DNA of 64,000 bases from the NCBI RefSeq assembly GCF_001420695.1, contig NZ_LJJB01000007.1, positions 1,448,184 through 1,512,183 of the forward strand. Reading direction: 5' to 3'. Each line of letters opens with the position of its first letter. The first letter of the stretch is position 1. The notes under the pieces are model-generated. The model did no database searches. It was given only the letters and a program-made list of their open reading frames with translations, and had not been told where the DNA came from. Source of the DNA: Brevibacillus choshinensis. GTDB lineage: Bacteria; Bacillota; Bacilli; Brevibacillales; Brevibacillaceae. Below, in pieces: positions 43,659 to 53,296 of the stretch. The position numbers and the translations under genes were made by a program.

Positions 43659-44819
43659 ATGATTCTTCGCAATGTGCTCTTCATTACTTTTGGCTTCCAG
43701 ATCATGATCTTCGCAACCAGACCGATGATGACGCTATACGCTGCCGATATGGGGGCAGACACGTTTCTCATTGGGATTCTCGCAGCGACCTTTGCCTTTT
43801 TTCCTTTGCTGTTTGCGATTCACGCGGGTAAAATTGCCGATTGCTTCGGGGATCGGATGCCTCTTTTCCTGTCGAACATCGGTTGTGCAGTCGGTTTAAC
43901 CCTTCCTTTTTTATTCCCAACGCTGTGGTCACTCTTTGTCTCTCAAGCGATCGTCGGAGTCTCTCACGTTTTCATCAATGTCTGCATGCAAAATGTATTG
44001 GGAAAAGCAGCGACCAAAGAAAATCGCGACCATTACTTCAGTGTCTTCAGTACGGTTGTAGCTTTTGCGAGCTTTATCGGGCCTGTCCTCGGTGGATATT
44101 TAGCGGAGCAAGTCTCCTATGCTTCTGTATTTATGGTGTCTGAAGCAATCAGTGTCATTCCGATTGGGTTTTCCTTGTTGATCCCGGCAATGGTCGGACA
44201 AAAGAAGGAAAAGGCTCCTGAGGATGCGGGGAATTCTTTTACGCTACTGAAAATTCCGTTGTTACGTAAGGCTTTGGCCACCAGCGCATTGGTTCTGTAT
44301 TCCCGAGACATTTATGTGGCCTACTTTCCGTTGTACGCCAGCCATCTGGGGATCTCAGACTCCAGTATTGGGTGGATCATTGCCATCCAAGGGCTGGCGA
44401 TGGTTCCTGTCCGTTTGTTTTTAGCCAAGCTGGCGGAGGTAGCAGGCAGAGACAAGGTCCTTCTCTTCTCCATTCTAACTGCTGGCATCTCGTTCTTGCT
44501 GATTCCTTTTGTGAGTAACGTAGTGTTGTTGCTCATTCTGAGTGCCATCATGGGAGTGGGACTGGGGTGCGGACAACCTTTGTCATTGACGACTACCTAC
44601 AATGCTTCGCCGAAGACCCGCACAGGGGAAGTACTAGGTCTGCGGCTGGCATCCAACCGACTTTCGCAATTGGTTGCGCCATTATTCTTTGGAGTCATCG
44701 GAAGCTGGGGTGGGCTGGTAGCCGTGTTTTACATTAGCGGAGCGTTTTTGTTGGGGGGAGCCTTCTTGACGAAAGAAAAGACTCTTCCTGCTGAAGTAAA
44801 AGGTTCAATAGGAAACTGA
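43659..44819 (+). CDS. MFS transporter
   Basis: A 386-residue, 12-helix major facilitator. The loop 2-3 motif A reads GKIADCFGDRMP, and the GPVLGGYLAEQ motif is present in helix 5. AGGTGATC precedes the ATG. It follows the dehydrogenase/racemase pair by 141 bp and may carry the substrate of that pathway, but a separate drug-efflux role cannot be excluded. Confidence 0.9.
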   Translation: MILRNVLFITFGFQIMIFATRPMMTLYAADMGADTFLIGILAATFAFFPLLFAIHAGKIADCFGDRMPLFLSNIGCAVGLTLPFLFPTLWSLFVSQAIVGVSHVFINVCMQNVLGKAATKENRDHYFSVFSTVVAFASFIGPVLGGYLAEQVSYASVFMVSEAISVIPIGFSLLIPAMVGQKKEKAPEDAGNSFTLLKIPLLRKALATSALVLYSRDIYVAYFPLYASHLGISDSSIGWIIAIQGLAMVPVRLFLAKLAEVAGRDKVLLFSILTAGISFLLIPFVSNVVLLLILSAIMGVGLGCGQPLSLTTTYNASPKTRTGEVLGLRLASNRLSQLVAPLFFGVIGSWGGLVAVFYISGAFLLGGAFLTKEKTLPAEVKGSIGN

Positions 44820-44841
44820 CCCCCAACGATTGATAACGCCA

Positions 44842-46410
44842 TTACATCGGCTCCGGATAAGGAAACAAATCGACGACTCGAATGCTTTGGCCACTTTCGT
44901 TTGTAAACACGACATGTTCTCGGCTTAAATGGCAGGGACTATCTATACCGCAGGCAGCGGCTAATGAAAACAAGCCTTCCCTCAGTTGAAGGATATAGTT
45001 CATCACACGCCACTGCTTTTCTTCAGGCGCTAGTGCTTCTTGATACTTGGAATCAGTAGTCGTGATACCAGTAGGGCACTTACCAGTGTGGCACTGCATG
45101 GCCATGATACAGCCATTGGCCATCATGAAGCCTCGTGCGGAATTGACGCAGTCTGCTCCCAGTGCAAGAGCGATTGCTACTTTGTCAGGCGTAATAAGTT
45201 TACCGGAAGCGAAAATTTTAAAACGATCGCGCACGCCAAATTTTCTTGCCGTATCGTCTAGGATCAGAAGCGCGGCAAACAGCGGTAGACCCATACCGTC
45301 AGCCATCGCCTTGAAAGTTGCACCAGAACCACCCTCAGAACCGTCGACGGTAATGAAGTCTGGGTAGATATCCAAATCTAGCATCGACTGAAAAAACGGC
45401 TCGAGTCGCTTCGGATCGCCGACCACAATTTTTACACCAACGGGCTTGCCGCCTTCTTCCTGCAAGGTACCGATAAAACGAAGTGCTTCCTGTGGATTGG
45501 TTAGAAACTCAAAACGGTTTGGGGAGTTCACCGTTTTTCCTACAGGAACGAGGCGAGCGGCTGCGACTTTTTCTGTTACCTTGGAGCCTTCAAGATGACC
45601 CCCTCGAATTTTTGCCCCTTGGTGAAACTTCAACTCGAATGCTTTGATAGGGGAGAGACTTGCTTTTCGCTTATACTCCTCTATGGAAAAGCTTCCCGTC
45701 TCATCGCGAAAGCCGAACATACCTGGCCCAATCTGCGAGACGATATCGACGCCCGTCGCCAGGTGTACCTCTGCGACTCCGCCTTCCCCCGTATTGATCC
45801 AGGACCCACCCGCCATGAAGGCGCCGCTTCCTGTGGACTGAATATAATTCTCTCCGACGGCACCGAATGAAGTGGCTGAAGCTCCGAACATGCCTTTGAT
45901 CCGCCAAGGATGCCGACGGTTTTCTCCGACCACGATGACGTCCTCATCATGAAGCAGCCATGGCTTCACTTGTTCTTCGATGAAGATTTCCCTTCTCGTA
46001 AACAGGCCTTCATCGGTAATGACGTATTTCTTTCCGACCACCGTTTTTTCGTTATCTACCTTTAGCTCACTAGTCAGTTTGGGGAACATGGCATTGGATA
46101 TGTAGAAGCCGGGCTTCTCATAATCGCGTCTGCCTCCAAAGGAGATGAGATCCGTCCGATATTTCGCTGCATACACAAGACCGACGAAATCGGCCCGGGA
46201 GAACGGTTTTCCTTCGGTGTCACTGTCAAACCAGTATTGGCGGAACTCCGGCCCCAGTTTTTCTAGAAGGTAACGCAGCCATCCGAGATACGGATGAGAG
46301 CGAATGATGGAGTGCTTTGGTTTTTTGGATAAGGCATACATGTAGCTGAAGAAAATAGGTGGCAACACTACGATAATTAGCAGTATGACCAACAGGACTG
46401 TTTGAACCAT
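44842..46410 (-). CDS. FMN-binding glutamate-synthase-family protein
   Basis: A 522-residue protein with one N-terminal membrane helix (TVLLVILLIIVVLPPIFFSY) and a GltB-like FMN domain. The FMN/active region is VDGSEGGSGATFKAMAD, and the 3Fe-4S cluster cysteines lie in CIMAMQCHTGKCPTG. It lacks the glutaminase domain, so it is not a complete glutamate synthase. I chose ATG 46410 since AGGAGGG is seven bases upstream; an ATG at 46434 lies before that site. The physiological substrate is unknown, and membrane anchoring is the notable feature. Confidence 0.92.
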   Translation of the reverse strand: MVQTVLLVILLIIVVLPPIFFSYMYALSKKPKHSIIRSHPYLGWLRYLLEKLGPEFRQYWFDSDTEGKPFSRADFVGLVYAAKYRTDLISFGGRRDYEKPGFYISNAMFPKLTSELKVDNEKTVVGKKYVITDEGLFTRREIFIEEQVKPWLLHDEDVIVVGENRRHPWRIKGMFGASATSFGAVGENYIQSTGSGAFMAGGSWINTGEGGVAEVHLATGVDIVSQIGPGMFGFRDETGSFSIEEYKRKASLSPIKAFELKFHQGAKIRGGHLEGSKVTEKVAAARLVPVGKTVNSPNRFEFLTNPQEALRFIGTLQEEGGKPVGVKIVVGDPKRLEPFFQSMLDLDIYPDFITVDGSEGGSGATFKAMADGMGLPLFAALLILDDTARKFGVRDRFKIFASGKLITPDKVAIALALGADCVNSARGFMMANGCIMAMQCHTGKCPTGITTTDSKYQEALAPEEKQWRVMNYILQLREGLFSLAAACGIDSPCHLSREHVVFTNESGQSIRVVDLFPYPEPM

Positions 46411-46559
46411 CTGGCTAACCCTCCTGACACGCATTGATCAAAATGAAAAGGAAGCTCGAATAGCTTTCCACAAAACACCAATCGTGATTCCGTTGCTTTG
46501 GTGACAAAACTTATTCAAGAACAAAAAGAGATATGCAAGGGAAATAGACTAAAGCCTTT

Positions 46560-46568
46560 TGCTATAAT
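46560..46568 (+). promoter_or_regulatory. Extended -10 promoter element
   Basis: TGCTATAAT: a TG one base before a perfect TATAAT (46563-46568). No good -35 is seen. It drives the SnoaL-like gene. Confidence 0.65.
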
Positions 46569-46614
46569 GAGGATATGGTCGCTTAATAGGGAGGAATGAA
46601 TCCTGGATACGCCA

Positions 46615-47079
46615 ATGGTTGGACATGCTGCTGTATTTTCAGAAGATGAAAAGGAGGTTCGCTCGCTTTATGCCACGCTCATTACGGGATGGAATGAACG
46701 GAGCGCGAAAGGCATGGCGGCGCCATTTGCCCCAGATGGCTCTCTGATCGGATTTGACGGGAGTCAGGTCGCCGGGCGAGAAGGAATTGAGGCGCATCTT
46801 CTGCCGATCTTTGCTAGCCATCCGACACCACCTTATGTAACGATCGTCCGTTCGGTACGTTTTATTGGATCTAACGCGGCGATTTTGCAAGCGGTAGCAG
46901 GCATGATACCGCCAGGGAAAACCGATATTGAACCAGCTCTTCATGCCATTCAGACAGTGGTTGCTGAAAAGTGCGATGGAGAGTGGCGTGTGGTTCTTTT
47001 TCAAACGACACCGGCACAGTTCCATGGCAGACCCGAGCTGGTCGACGAATTGACAGAAGAGCTAAGAGCCTTGCTATAG
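46615..47079 (+). CDS. SnoaL-like/SgcJ-EcaC family protein
   Basis: A protein of about 154 residues with the NTF2-like fold of the SgcJ/EcaC group: ALYATLITGWNERS-type N-terminal helix, FAPDGSLIGFDG, REGIEAHLLPIF and WRVVLFQTTPAQFHGRP. Such proteins act as isomerases, cyclases or unknown ligand-binding proteins. The best ribosome site, AGGGAGG (46588-46594), is 20 bases from ATG 46615 but eight from an in-frame CTG at 46603, which could be the true start and would add four residues. Confidence 0.85.
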   Translation: MVGHAAVFSEDEKEVRSLYATLITGWNERSAKGMAAPFAPDGSLIGFDGSQVAGREGIEAHLLPIFASHPTPPYVTIVRSVRFIGSNAAILQAVAGMIPPGKTDIEPALHAIQTVVAEKCDGEWRVVLFQTTPAQFHGRPELVDELTEELRALL

Positions 47080-47149
47080 TACGATCCGATGGAAAAGCAA
47101 AACGAGTTGTTTCTGCTTGATCCGCTAAGGAATAGAGGAGGAGTAAGCC

Positions 47150-47434
47150 ATGTGTCGAAACATAAAGACGTTGTTCAACTTTGACCCACCCGCTACAGAG
47201 GATGAGATCCATGCCGCATCTCTTCAATTCGTGAGAAAGCTTTCGGGCTTTCATACACCATCCAAAGCCAATGAGGAAGCTTTTAACCAAGCTGTACAAG
47301 AGGTTGCGGTAGTCGCCAAGAATCTACTGAATTCGCTGGTATCCAATGCAGAACCACGTAATCGTGAGACGGAGATCGAACGTGCTCAGGCTAGGAATGC
47401 AAAACGATTTGGCACAAATGGGCAAACAGAATAA
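47150..47434 (+). CDS. DUF2277 family protein
   Basis: A 94-residue protein starting MCRNIKTLFNFDPPAT, the hallmark of DUF2277, followed by QFVRKLSGFHTPSKAN. It is small, soluble and helical, with one N-terminal Cys. GAGGAGGAG gives a strong ribosome site. Function unknown; it follows the SnoaL-like gene by 70 bp and may share its transcript. Confidence 0.93.
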   Translation: MCRNIKTLFNFDPPATEDEIHAASLQFVRKLSGFHTPSKANEEAFNQAVQEVAVVAKNLLNSLVSNAEPRNRETEIERAQARNAKRFGTNGQTE

Positions 47435-47474
47435 GGGTGCGGGCATACATTTTCCCTCTTGCGTTGCAACAAGC

Positions 47475-47502
47475 GTGACGATACCAGATCTTGTGCTATA
47501 AT
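47475..47502 (+). promoter_or_regulatory. Promoter of the TetR gene
   Basis: GTGACG (47475-47480), a 16-bp spacer and an extended -10, TGCTATAAT (TATAAT at 47497-47502). The predicted start near 47509 leaves a leader of only about 10 nt before ATG 47520. Confidence 0.7.
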
Positions 47503-47519
47503 GACTACGGGTGAAGACA

Positions 47520-48167
47520 ATGAGCGAAAAATCAATCAGAGAACGAATTATTGAAACATCCATGCGCTTATTCGAAGCAAATGGCTACCACCGAGTGACC
47601 GTTGACCAAATCGTCAAGGAGAGCGGAACGTCCAAGGGTGGATTTTATCACAACTTCAAATCGAAGGATGAGCTTCTCTACATCATCCATGATCAGTTTA
47701 TTTCGTATGTATTAGAGAAAGCGGAGGAAGCGTACGAACAGTGGGGCACGCCAACGGAGCGCTTGCAGGCTATCGTAAAGTCTTTCGTCATGATGATCGA
47801 TCTGTACCGATCACAGGTCACCATCTTTTATCAGGAAAGCTTGTTTCTTGCTCCTGAATACTTCAAGGATATTGAAATTAAGCGGGACCGCTACAAAAAA
47901 ATGATGTTCACGGTTGTGCAAGAGGGAATCGACTCTGGAGAATTTCGCCCTGAATTGCCTGTTCCCATCGTATCCATGGCTATTTTCGGAATGGTCAACT
48001 GGATCTACAAATGGTATCAAAAATCAGGTACATACTCCATCGAACAGATCGCAGATATTTATGCAGACATGGTCCTGCACTCCGTCTTAAAATCAGAAGC
48101 AATGGAAAACCCTGATTTTAATCGTTTCTTCTTGCATACCGCGGAAATTCCGTTTAAACCTCTTTAA
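47520..48167 (+). CDS. TetR/AcrR-family transcriptional repressor
   Basis: A 215-residue regulator. The N-terminal helix-turn-helix is IRERIIETSMRLFEANGYH then VDQIVKESGTSKGGFYHNFK, and the C-terminal two-thirds form the ligand-binding helical domain. ATG 47520 follows GGGTGA; a GTG at 47511 coincides with the predicted transcription start. It lies directly upstream of the Mut/Pcc operon in the same direction. Three palindromes in the 270 bp between them are its likely operators. The ligand is probably an acyl-CoA or fatty-acid-derived signal, by analogy with other TetR regulators of acyl-CoA genes; this is inference. Confidence 0.9.
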   Translation: MSEKSIRERIIETSMRLFEANGYHRVTVDQIVKESGTSKGGFYHNFKSKDELLYIIHDQFISYVLEKAEEAYEQWGTPTERLQAIVKSFVMMIDLYRSQVTIFYQESLFLAPEYFKDIEIKRDRYKKMMFTVVQEGIDSGEFRPELPVPIVSMAIFGMVNWIYKWYQKSGTYSIEQIADIYADMVLHSVLKSEAMENPDFNRFFLHTAEIPFKPL

Positions 48168-48295
48168 CTATTCAAACATGGATGAAATGCGACTGTGCTC
48201 TCGCTCGTCTTGATCAGCGGGGGCGTGGCGTGGATCACGCTAACCTTCCTCTCGTTGTATGTGGGCAGGTGTAACGAGCTTAAAAATAGTTCTGT

Positions 48296-48315
48296 CAGAC
48301 CAACTGGTTGGTCTG
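48296..48315. promoter_or_regulatory. TetR operator O1
   Basis: CAGACCAA-CTGG-TTGGTCTG: perfect 8-bp arms around a 4-bp spacer. It lies just upstream of the extended -10 TGTTATACT (48334-48342). Confidence 0.8.
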
Positions 48316-48333
48316 TACTATTATTCAGATACT

Positions 48334-48342
48334 TGTTATACT
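48334..48342 (+). promoter_or_regulatory. Extended -10 of the Mut/Pcc operon
   Basis: TGTTATACT matches an extended -10 (TGnTATAAT with one change). It is flanked by operators O1 and O2; start predicted near 48349, inside O2. Confidence 0.6.
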
Positions 48343-48349
48343 GGACCAA

Positions 48350-48367
48350 AGACCAACTGGTCGGTCT
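48350..48367. promoter_or_regulatory. TetR operator O2
   Basis: AGACCAA-CTGG-TCGGTCT: same core as O1, with one arm mismatch. It overlaps the predicted transcription start. Confidence 0.8.
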
Positions 48368-48380
48368 AGCTTGTATTCAC

Positions 48381-48400
48381 CAAACCAACTGGTCGGTTTG
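48381..48400. promoter_or_regulatory. TetR operator O3
   Basis: CAAACCAA-CTGG-TCGGTTTG: the same ACCAACTGGT core, one arm mismatch. Start-to-start spacings of the three sites are 53 and 32 bp. Confidence 0.78.
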
Positions 48401-48441
48401 GTGGTATTCATACAGAGATTCAGATAACAGGAGGAATGGTT

Positions 48442-48963
48442 GTGCTGACGATTTATGAACTGAGAGAGCTAGTGAAATTGTTAGAGCAAACGGATGTGGA
48501 ATCCATTGAGGTCAAGCACGAAGACGCTCGTTTGGCCATCAAACGCAGAACGACCGGGTCAGTGGTGCAGACAACGCCAACGGCAAAAGTAGTGGTTGCA
48601 CCTGTCAAAGCAGTCGTACCTACACCTGTCGCGCCTGTAAAACCGGTTGTCGAAGTCGCTCGTCCTACTTCTGTAGAAACACCAAAGGCACCTGCTCAAC
48701 CAACAGAAAATACGGAAAACTTGCATAAAGTGACTTCTCCCATGGTAGGTACTTTTTATGCGGCACCAGCAGCCGATGCAGCACCTTATGTATCAGTTGG
48801 TAGCCGAGTGGAGAAATCTACTATCGTATGTATTGTAGAGGCGATGAAGCTCTTTAATGAGATCGAAGCAGAGGTAAGCGGGGAAATCGTTCAGGTCCTG
48901 GTCGAAAACGGCCAGTTGGTTGATCTCGGCCAGCCCCTGTTCCTAGTCAAGACAGCACAATAA
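48442..48963 (+). CDS. Biotin carboxyl carrier protein (AccB-like)
   Basis: A 173-residue carrier. The N-terminal YELRELVKLLEQTDVESIEV is typical of bacterial AccB, a Pro/Val/Ala-rich linker follows (about 50-95), and the C-terminal biotinyl domain has VEAMKLFNEIEAE with the biotin Lys near residue 136. I chose GTG 48442, seven bases after AGGAGG; the ATG at 48436 is only one base from it. As first gene of the operon it should carry CO2 between the AccC-like and PccB-like subunits encoded downstream. Confidence 0.93.
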   Translation: MLTIYELRELVKLLEQTDVESIEVKHEDARLAIKRRTTGSVVQTTPTAKVVVAPVKAVVPTPVAPVKPVVEVARPTSVETPKAPAQPTENTENLHKVTSPMVGTFYAAPAADAAPYVSVGSRVEKSTIVCIVEAMKLFNEIEAEVSGEIVQVLVENGQLVDLGQPLFLVKTAQ

Positions 48964-49001
48964 CTGGTGAAACTGATCACCAATCGGGGAGGTCAAGATT
49001 A

Positions 49002-51125
49002 GTGAACAAAGATACACTGTTTAAGGAATTTTCCATCCCGACGTACGATCAATGGCGGGAAGCGGCTGAGAAGACACTCAAAGGGGCTTCTTTTGACGCC
49101 AAACTCTTGACCAAGACCTACGAGGGAATCACTCTGCAGCCCATATATCGAAAAGAAGATGTCGAAAAACTCCAGCACATTCACGCTGAACCGGGTTCTG
49201 CACCTTTCCTGAGAGGAATAAACGAAGCAGGATCAACTCAGAGCCGCGGCTGGGAGGTTTCTCAAGAGATCTTGGCAGCCGACGCTGATGAGTTTAATCA
49301 AATTGCCCGGCACGATTTGGAACGCGGGCAGACCATGTTAAACATTGTTTTGGATCGCGCTTCAATGGCAGGGCAAGATCCACAGGAAGCTCTGCTGGAA
49401 TCTGTCGGTGATGGTGGGCTTTCCATTTTTAGTCGAGAGGATTTGGACACGGCCTTTGCGGATATCAATCTGGAAGAAGTGCCACTCTACGTCCACGCAG
49501 GTCCTTTCGGGTTGCCCGTATTAGCTTTGATCGTTGCTCATTTAGAGGAAAAAGGTTTGGATACGACCAAGCTTCGAGGCTGTGTAGGAGCGGACCCTGT
49601 AGCAAACTTCATTTCGAACGGAACATTGAACTATGAAATGTCAGCTGCTTTTGACGGCATGGCGCATACGACACGCTGGGCAAGCAAGCATGCCCCTCAG
49701 TTAAAAACGATTCTGGTGCAAGGTCATCCGTATCATGATGCAGGTGGAAATGCCGTACAGGAGCTGGCATTCGTCCTGGCTACGGGTGTTGAGTACGTGC
49801 AAGCCTTGCTGGAGAGAGGGCTTTCCATCGAGGATATCACGCCGCAAATCCAGTTTGCTTTCTCGATAGGCTCAAACGTCTTTATGGAAATCGCCAAAAT
49901 CAGAGCGGCTCGCATGCTATGGGCATCGATCATCGATTCGTACGGTGGATCGGAAGCTGCGCAAAAGATCACCATTCATGCTCGAACATCCGCATGGACC
50001 AAAACGATTCTCGATCCAAACGTGAACCTGCTGCGGGCAACTACGGAAGCGTTTTCAGCGGTAGTGGGTGGCGTCGACAGCTTGCATGTATCTGCCTACG
50101 ACGAAGCGATCCGTCCAGCCAATGAGTTCTCCCGTCGCATAGCGAGAAATACGCAAATCATATTGGAGCAGGAAGCCCATCTGTCAAAAGTAATAGATCC
50201 TGCCGGTGGTTCATGGTATGTCGAGTGGTTAACAGATGAAGTCGCTACGAAGGCATGGGAGCTGTTCTTGCAGGTAGAGGAACAGGGTGGGATGCTACAA
50301 GCTCTCGAGGCTGGCAATCCACAGGCACAGATAGAGGACATCGCAGGGAAAAAAGCCGAGAACGCAGCTTTGCGTAAAGCACGAATCGTTGGTAGCAACA
50401 TGTACGCCAATGCACTGGAGCATCCAGAACAACCAAGCAAGCTGGCGATTGAGCCTGCAAAACGATTGAAAGCACATCAGTCTCATCTTGCGAAGCATGA
50501 CCGTACAGCAATAGCATCCGCGCTCGAAACTCTTTCATTTGATCAGGAAGATCTGTTGGAAAAGGCGGTCAAAGCGGTTCAGGCAGGTGCAACGCTAGGC
50601 GAACTGACAAAGGCTATGCACCCAACGAATACGAAGTCAATCACAGTAAAACCGCTTCACCATCATCGGTTGGCTGAAGCATTCGAGACATTGCGCCAGC
50701 AGGCAGAGCAGTATGAGGCTAAGACAGGTATGAAGCCAAAAGTCTTCCTCGCCAATATGGGGCAGGTATCGAAGCACAAAGGGCGGGCAGATTTTACTTC
50801 CGAGTTTTTTGCAGTTGGTGGCTTTGATGTTCTGCGTCAGCAACAGTTTACTTCGCCCGAAGATGCGGCGCAGGCTGCTATTGCTTCCGGTGCTCCCATC
50901 ACGGTCATTTGTTCGGATGATGAGAGCTATCCGGAGATTGTCCCCGCTATTTCTCAAGCGATCAAAGCAGGAAAGCCTGAGACGACGGTGCTCGTAGCAG
51001 GACTTCCCGCAGCAGAGCAACTCGATGCCTACAAAAACGCAGGATTGGATGACTGTATTCATATTCGCTCAAATTGCTATCAAGTACTGCGAGACCTCCA
51101 GGAACGCATAGGGGTGATGTCATGA
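49002..51125 (+). CDS. mutA: Methylmalonyl-CoA mutase small subunit
   Basis: A 707-residue protein with a TIM-barrel mutase domain ([14 protein letters not shown], then the [14 protein letters not shown] region) and a C-terminal cobalamin-like domain. The cobalamin-binding DxHxxG is not conserved (it reads [13 protein letters not shown]), as expected for the non-catalytic small subunit of the heterodimer. GTG 49002 follows GGGGAGG. It overlaps mutB by four bases (ATGA), so equal synthesis of both subunits is likely. Confidence 0.95.
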   Translation: MNKDTLFKEFSIPTYDQWREAAEKTLKGASFDAKLLTKTYEGITLQPIYRKEDVEKLQHIHAEPGSAPFLRGINEAGSTQSRGWEVSQEILAADADEFNQIARHDLERGQTMLNIVLDRASMAGQDPQEALLESVGDGGLSIFSREDLDTAFADINLEEVPLYVHAGPFGLPVLALIVAHLEEKGLDTTKLRGCVGADPVANFISNGTLNYEMSAAFDGMAHTTRWASKHAPQLKTILVQGHPYHDAGGNAVQELAFVLATGVEYVQALLERGLSIEDITPQIQFAFSIGSNVFMEIAKIRAARMLWASIIDSYGGSEAAQKITIHARTSAWTKTILDPNVNLLRATTEAFSAVVGGVDSLHVSAYDEAIRPANEFSRRIARNTQIILEQEAHLSKVIDPAGGSWYVEWLTDEVATKAWELFLQVEEQGGMLQALEAGNPQAQIEDIAGKKAENAALRKARIVGSNMYANALEHPEQPSKLAIEPAKRLKAHQSHLAKHDRTAIASALETLSFDQEDLLEKAVKAVQAGATLGELTKAMHPTNTKSITVKPLHHHRLAEAFETLRQQAEQYEAKTGMKPKVFLANMGQVSKHKGRADFTSEFFAVGGFDVLRQQQFTSPEDAAQAAIASGAPITVICSDDESYPEIVPAISQAIKAGKPETTVLVAGLPAAEQLDAYKNAGLDDCIHIRSNCYQVLRDLQERIGVMS

Positions 51126-53296
51126 AGAAGAGGCCAGATTTTTCAAAGGTTTCATTTCGGGCGAACAAAAGTTTGGCAGTGAACTCGTCCCGTCCAGAAG
51201 ATCAGCAAACACTGGATGAGTTGATCTGGCAAACGTTGGAGCAGATACCGGTAAAGCCGCTCTATACCAAAGATGACCTGAACGGGATGGAGCATCTGGG
51301 GTACATGCCAGGATTGCCTCCATTTTTCCGTGGACCGTATCCGACGATGTACGTGACCCAACCATGGACGGTGCGTCAATACGCAGGCTTTTCTACTGCC
51401 GAAGAGAGCAACGCATTTTACCGTCGCAACCTCGCTGCGGGTCAAAAAGGTCTTTCCATCGCATTTGACCTCGCTACTCACCGCGGCTATGATTCCGATC
51501 ATCCCCGCGTTGTTGGAGACGTAGGAAAAGCAGGGGTAGCAGTAGACTCGATTTTGGACATGAAGATATTGTTTGACGGGATTCCTCTCGATCAGATGTC
51601 GGTGTCCATGACGATGAACGGCGCTGTGTTGCCGATAATGGCGTTTTACATCGTCGCAGCCGAAGAACAGGGTGTTTCCCAGGCGCAGCTGACGGGCACG
51701 ATCCAGAACGACATTTTAAAAGAATATATGGTGCGCAACACGTACATTTATCCGCCAGAAGCGTCCATGAAGATCATTTCCGATATCTTTGCTTATACCT
51801 CCAAGCACATGCCGAAATTTAATAGCATCAGTATTTCCGGTTACCATATGCAGGAAGCGGGAGCAACAGCCGATATCGAGCTCGCGTACACGCTGGCAGA
51901 TGGATTGGAATACGTTCGTACAGGACTCAAAGCAGGCATCGACATCGACGCTTTCGCTCCGCGATTGTCTTTCTTCTGGGCGATTGGCATGAATTACTTT
52001 ATGGAGATTGCCAAGATGAGAGCCGCACGCCTGATCTGGGCAAATCTGATCAAGCAATTTGACCCGAAAAGTGAAAAATCGATGGCCTTGCGCACGCACT
52101 CCCAGACATCTGGCTGGAGCTTGACGGAGCAAGATCCTTTCAACAACGTAGTTCGTACGTGCGTCGAGGCGATGGCAGCTGCACTGGGCCATACGCAATC
52201 CTTGCACACCAATGCGCTTGATGAAGCGATCGCGTTGCCTACAGACTTCTCCGCTCGTATTGCACGGAATACCCAGTTGTTCCTGCAGGACGAGACGGAA
52301 ATTTGCAAGGTCGTGGATCCGTGGGCAGGCTCTTATTATGTAGAGTCCTTAACTGCCCAGCTCGTGGAAAAAGCCTGGGCACATATTGAGGAAGTCGAGG
52401 CGCTGGGAGGTATGGCCAAAGCGATCGAAACAGGCCTTCCGAAAATGAAAATCGAAGAAGCAGCCGCGCGTCGTCAGGCACATATCGACTCGGGTAAAGA
52501 GGCGATTATCGGCGTGAACAAGTACCGCCTGGATAAAGAAGATCCACTGGAGATTCTTGAAGTCGATAATACCGTTGTACGCGAAGCACAAATCAAACGC
52601 TTGCGCGAACTGCGAGAAAATCGGGATGAGGCGAGAGTAAGAGCGGCACTGCAAGCCATTACGACTTGTGCCGAAACTGGAGAAGGCAACCTGTTGGAGT
52701 TAGCCATCGAAGCGGCAAGAGCACGCGCTTCCTTAGGGGAAATCTCCGATGCGTATGAAAAGGTAGTTGGCCGACATAAGGCAGTCATTCGCTCGATCAG
52801 CGGCGTTTACAGCACGGAGTATGCAGATGCGGATGAAGTAGCAGCCGTACGGAAAATGGCTGACGAGTTTGAGCAATGGGAAGGTCGTCGCCCGCGCATC
52901 ATGATCGCCAAAATGGGTCAGGATGGACATGACAGGGGAGCAAAAGTCATCGCTACTGCCTTTGCGGACTTGGGCTTTGATGTCGATATCGGGCCGCTTT
53001 TCCAGACGCCGGAAGAAACGGCAAAACAAGCAGTCGAGAACGATGTGCACGTCATCGGATTCAGCTCACTTGCTGCTGGACATAAAACATTGCTTCCACA
53101 ACTAGTGGCAGAGCTGAAAAAGTTAGACCGAGAAGATATTGTTGTGGTGATCGGTGGAGTCATTCCTGCCCAAGACTACGCGTTCTTGAAAGAAAACGGA
53201 GCGGCAGCAATCTTTGGTCCGGGTACGGTCATTCCAGTGGCGGCGCAAAATGTACTGCAAGAAATCGTGCGTCGGCTGGAGGCTGCGAGTCTATGA
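51122..53296 (+). CDS. mutB: Methylmalonyl-CoA mutase large subunit
   Basis: A 724-residue catalytic subunit interconverting methylmalonyl-CoA and succinyl-CoA with adenosylcobalamin. The mutase domain has [20 protein letters not shown], with the substrate Tyr, and [13 protein letters not shown]. The B12 domain has [13 protein letters not shown] with the cobalt-ligating His. ATG 51122 overlaps the mutA stop; longer readings lie inside mutA. It also overlaps meaB by four bases. Product succinyl-CoA enters the TCA cycle. Confidence 0.97.
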   Translation: MKKRPDFSKVSFRANKSLAVNSSRPEDQQTLDELIWQTLEQIPVKPLYTKDDLNGMEHLGYMPGLPPFFRGPYPTMYVTQPWTVRQYAGFSTAEESNAFYRRNLAAGQKGLSIAFDLATHRGYDSDHPRVVGDVGKAGVAVDSILDMKILFDGIPLDQMSVSMTMNGAVLPIMAFYIVAAEEQGVSQAQLTGTIQNDILKEYMVRNTYIYPPEASMKIISDIFAYTSKHMPKFNSISISGYHMQEAGATADIELAYTLADGLEYVRTGLKAGIDIDAFAPRLSFFWAIGMNYFMEIAKMRAARLIWANLIKQFDPKSEKSMALRTHSQTSGWSLTEQDPFNNVVRTCVEAMAAALGHTQSLHTNALDEAIALPTDFSARIARNTQLFLQDETEICKVVDPWAGSYYVESLTAQLVEKAWAHIEEVEALGGMAKAIETGLPKMKIEEAAARRQAHIDSGKEAIIGVNKYRLDKEDPLEILEVDNTVVREAQIKRLRELRENRDEARVRAALQAITTCAETGEGNLLELAIEAARARASLGEISDAYEKVVGRHKAVIRSISGVYSTEYADADEVAAVRKMADEFEQWEGRRPRIMIAKMGQDGHDRGAKVIATAFADLGFDVDIGPLFQTPEETAKQAVENDVHVIGFSSLAAGHKTLLPQLVAELKKLDREDIVVVIGGVIPAQDYAFLKENGAAAIFGPGTVIPVAAQNVLQEIVRRLEAASL

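Noticed and set aside
44842-46410. Complete glutamate synthase.
   Set aside because: The protein is too short and lacks the glutaminase domain; it is the FMN/Fe-S domain with a membrane anchor.
48195-48458. Open frame starting LSLVLISGGVAWITLTF between TetR and the biotin carrier gene.
   Set aside because: It has no ribosome site and runs through all three operators and the operon promoter; only the first 30 residues look protein-like.
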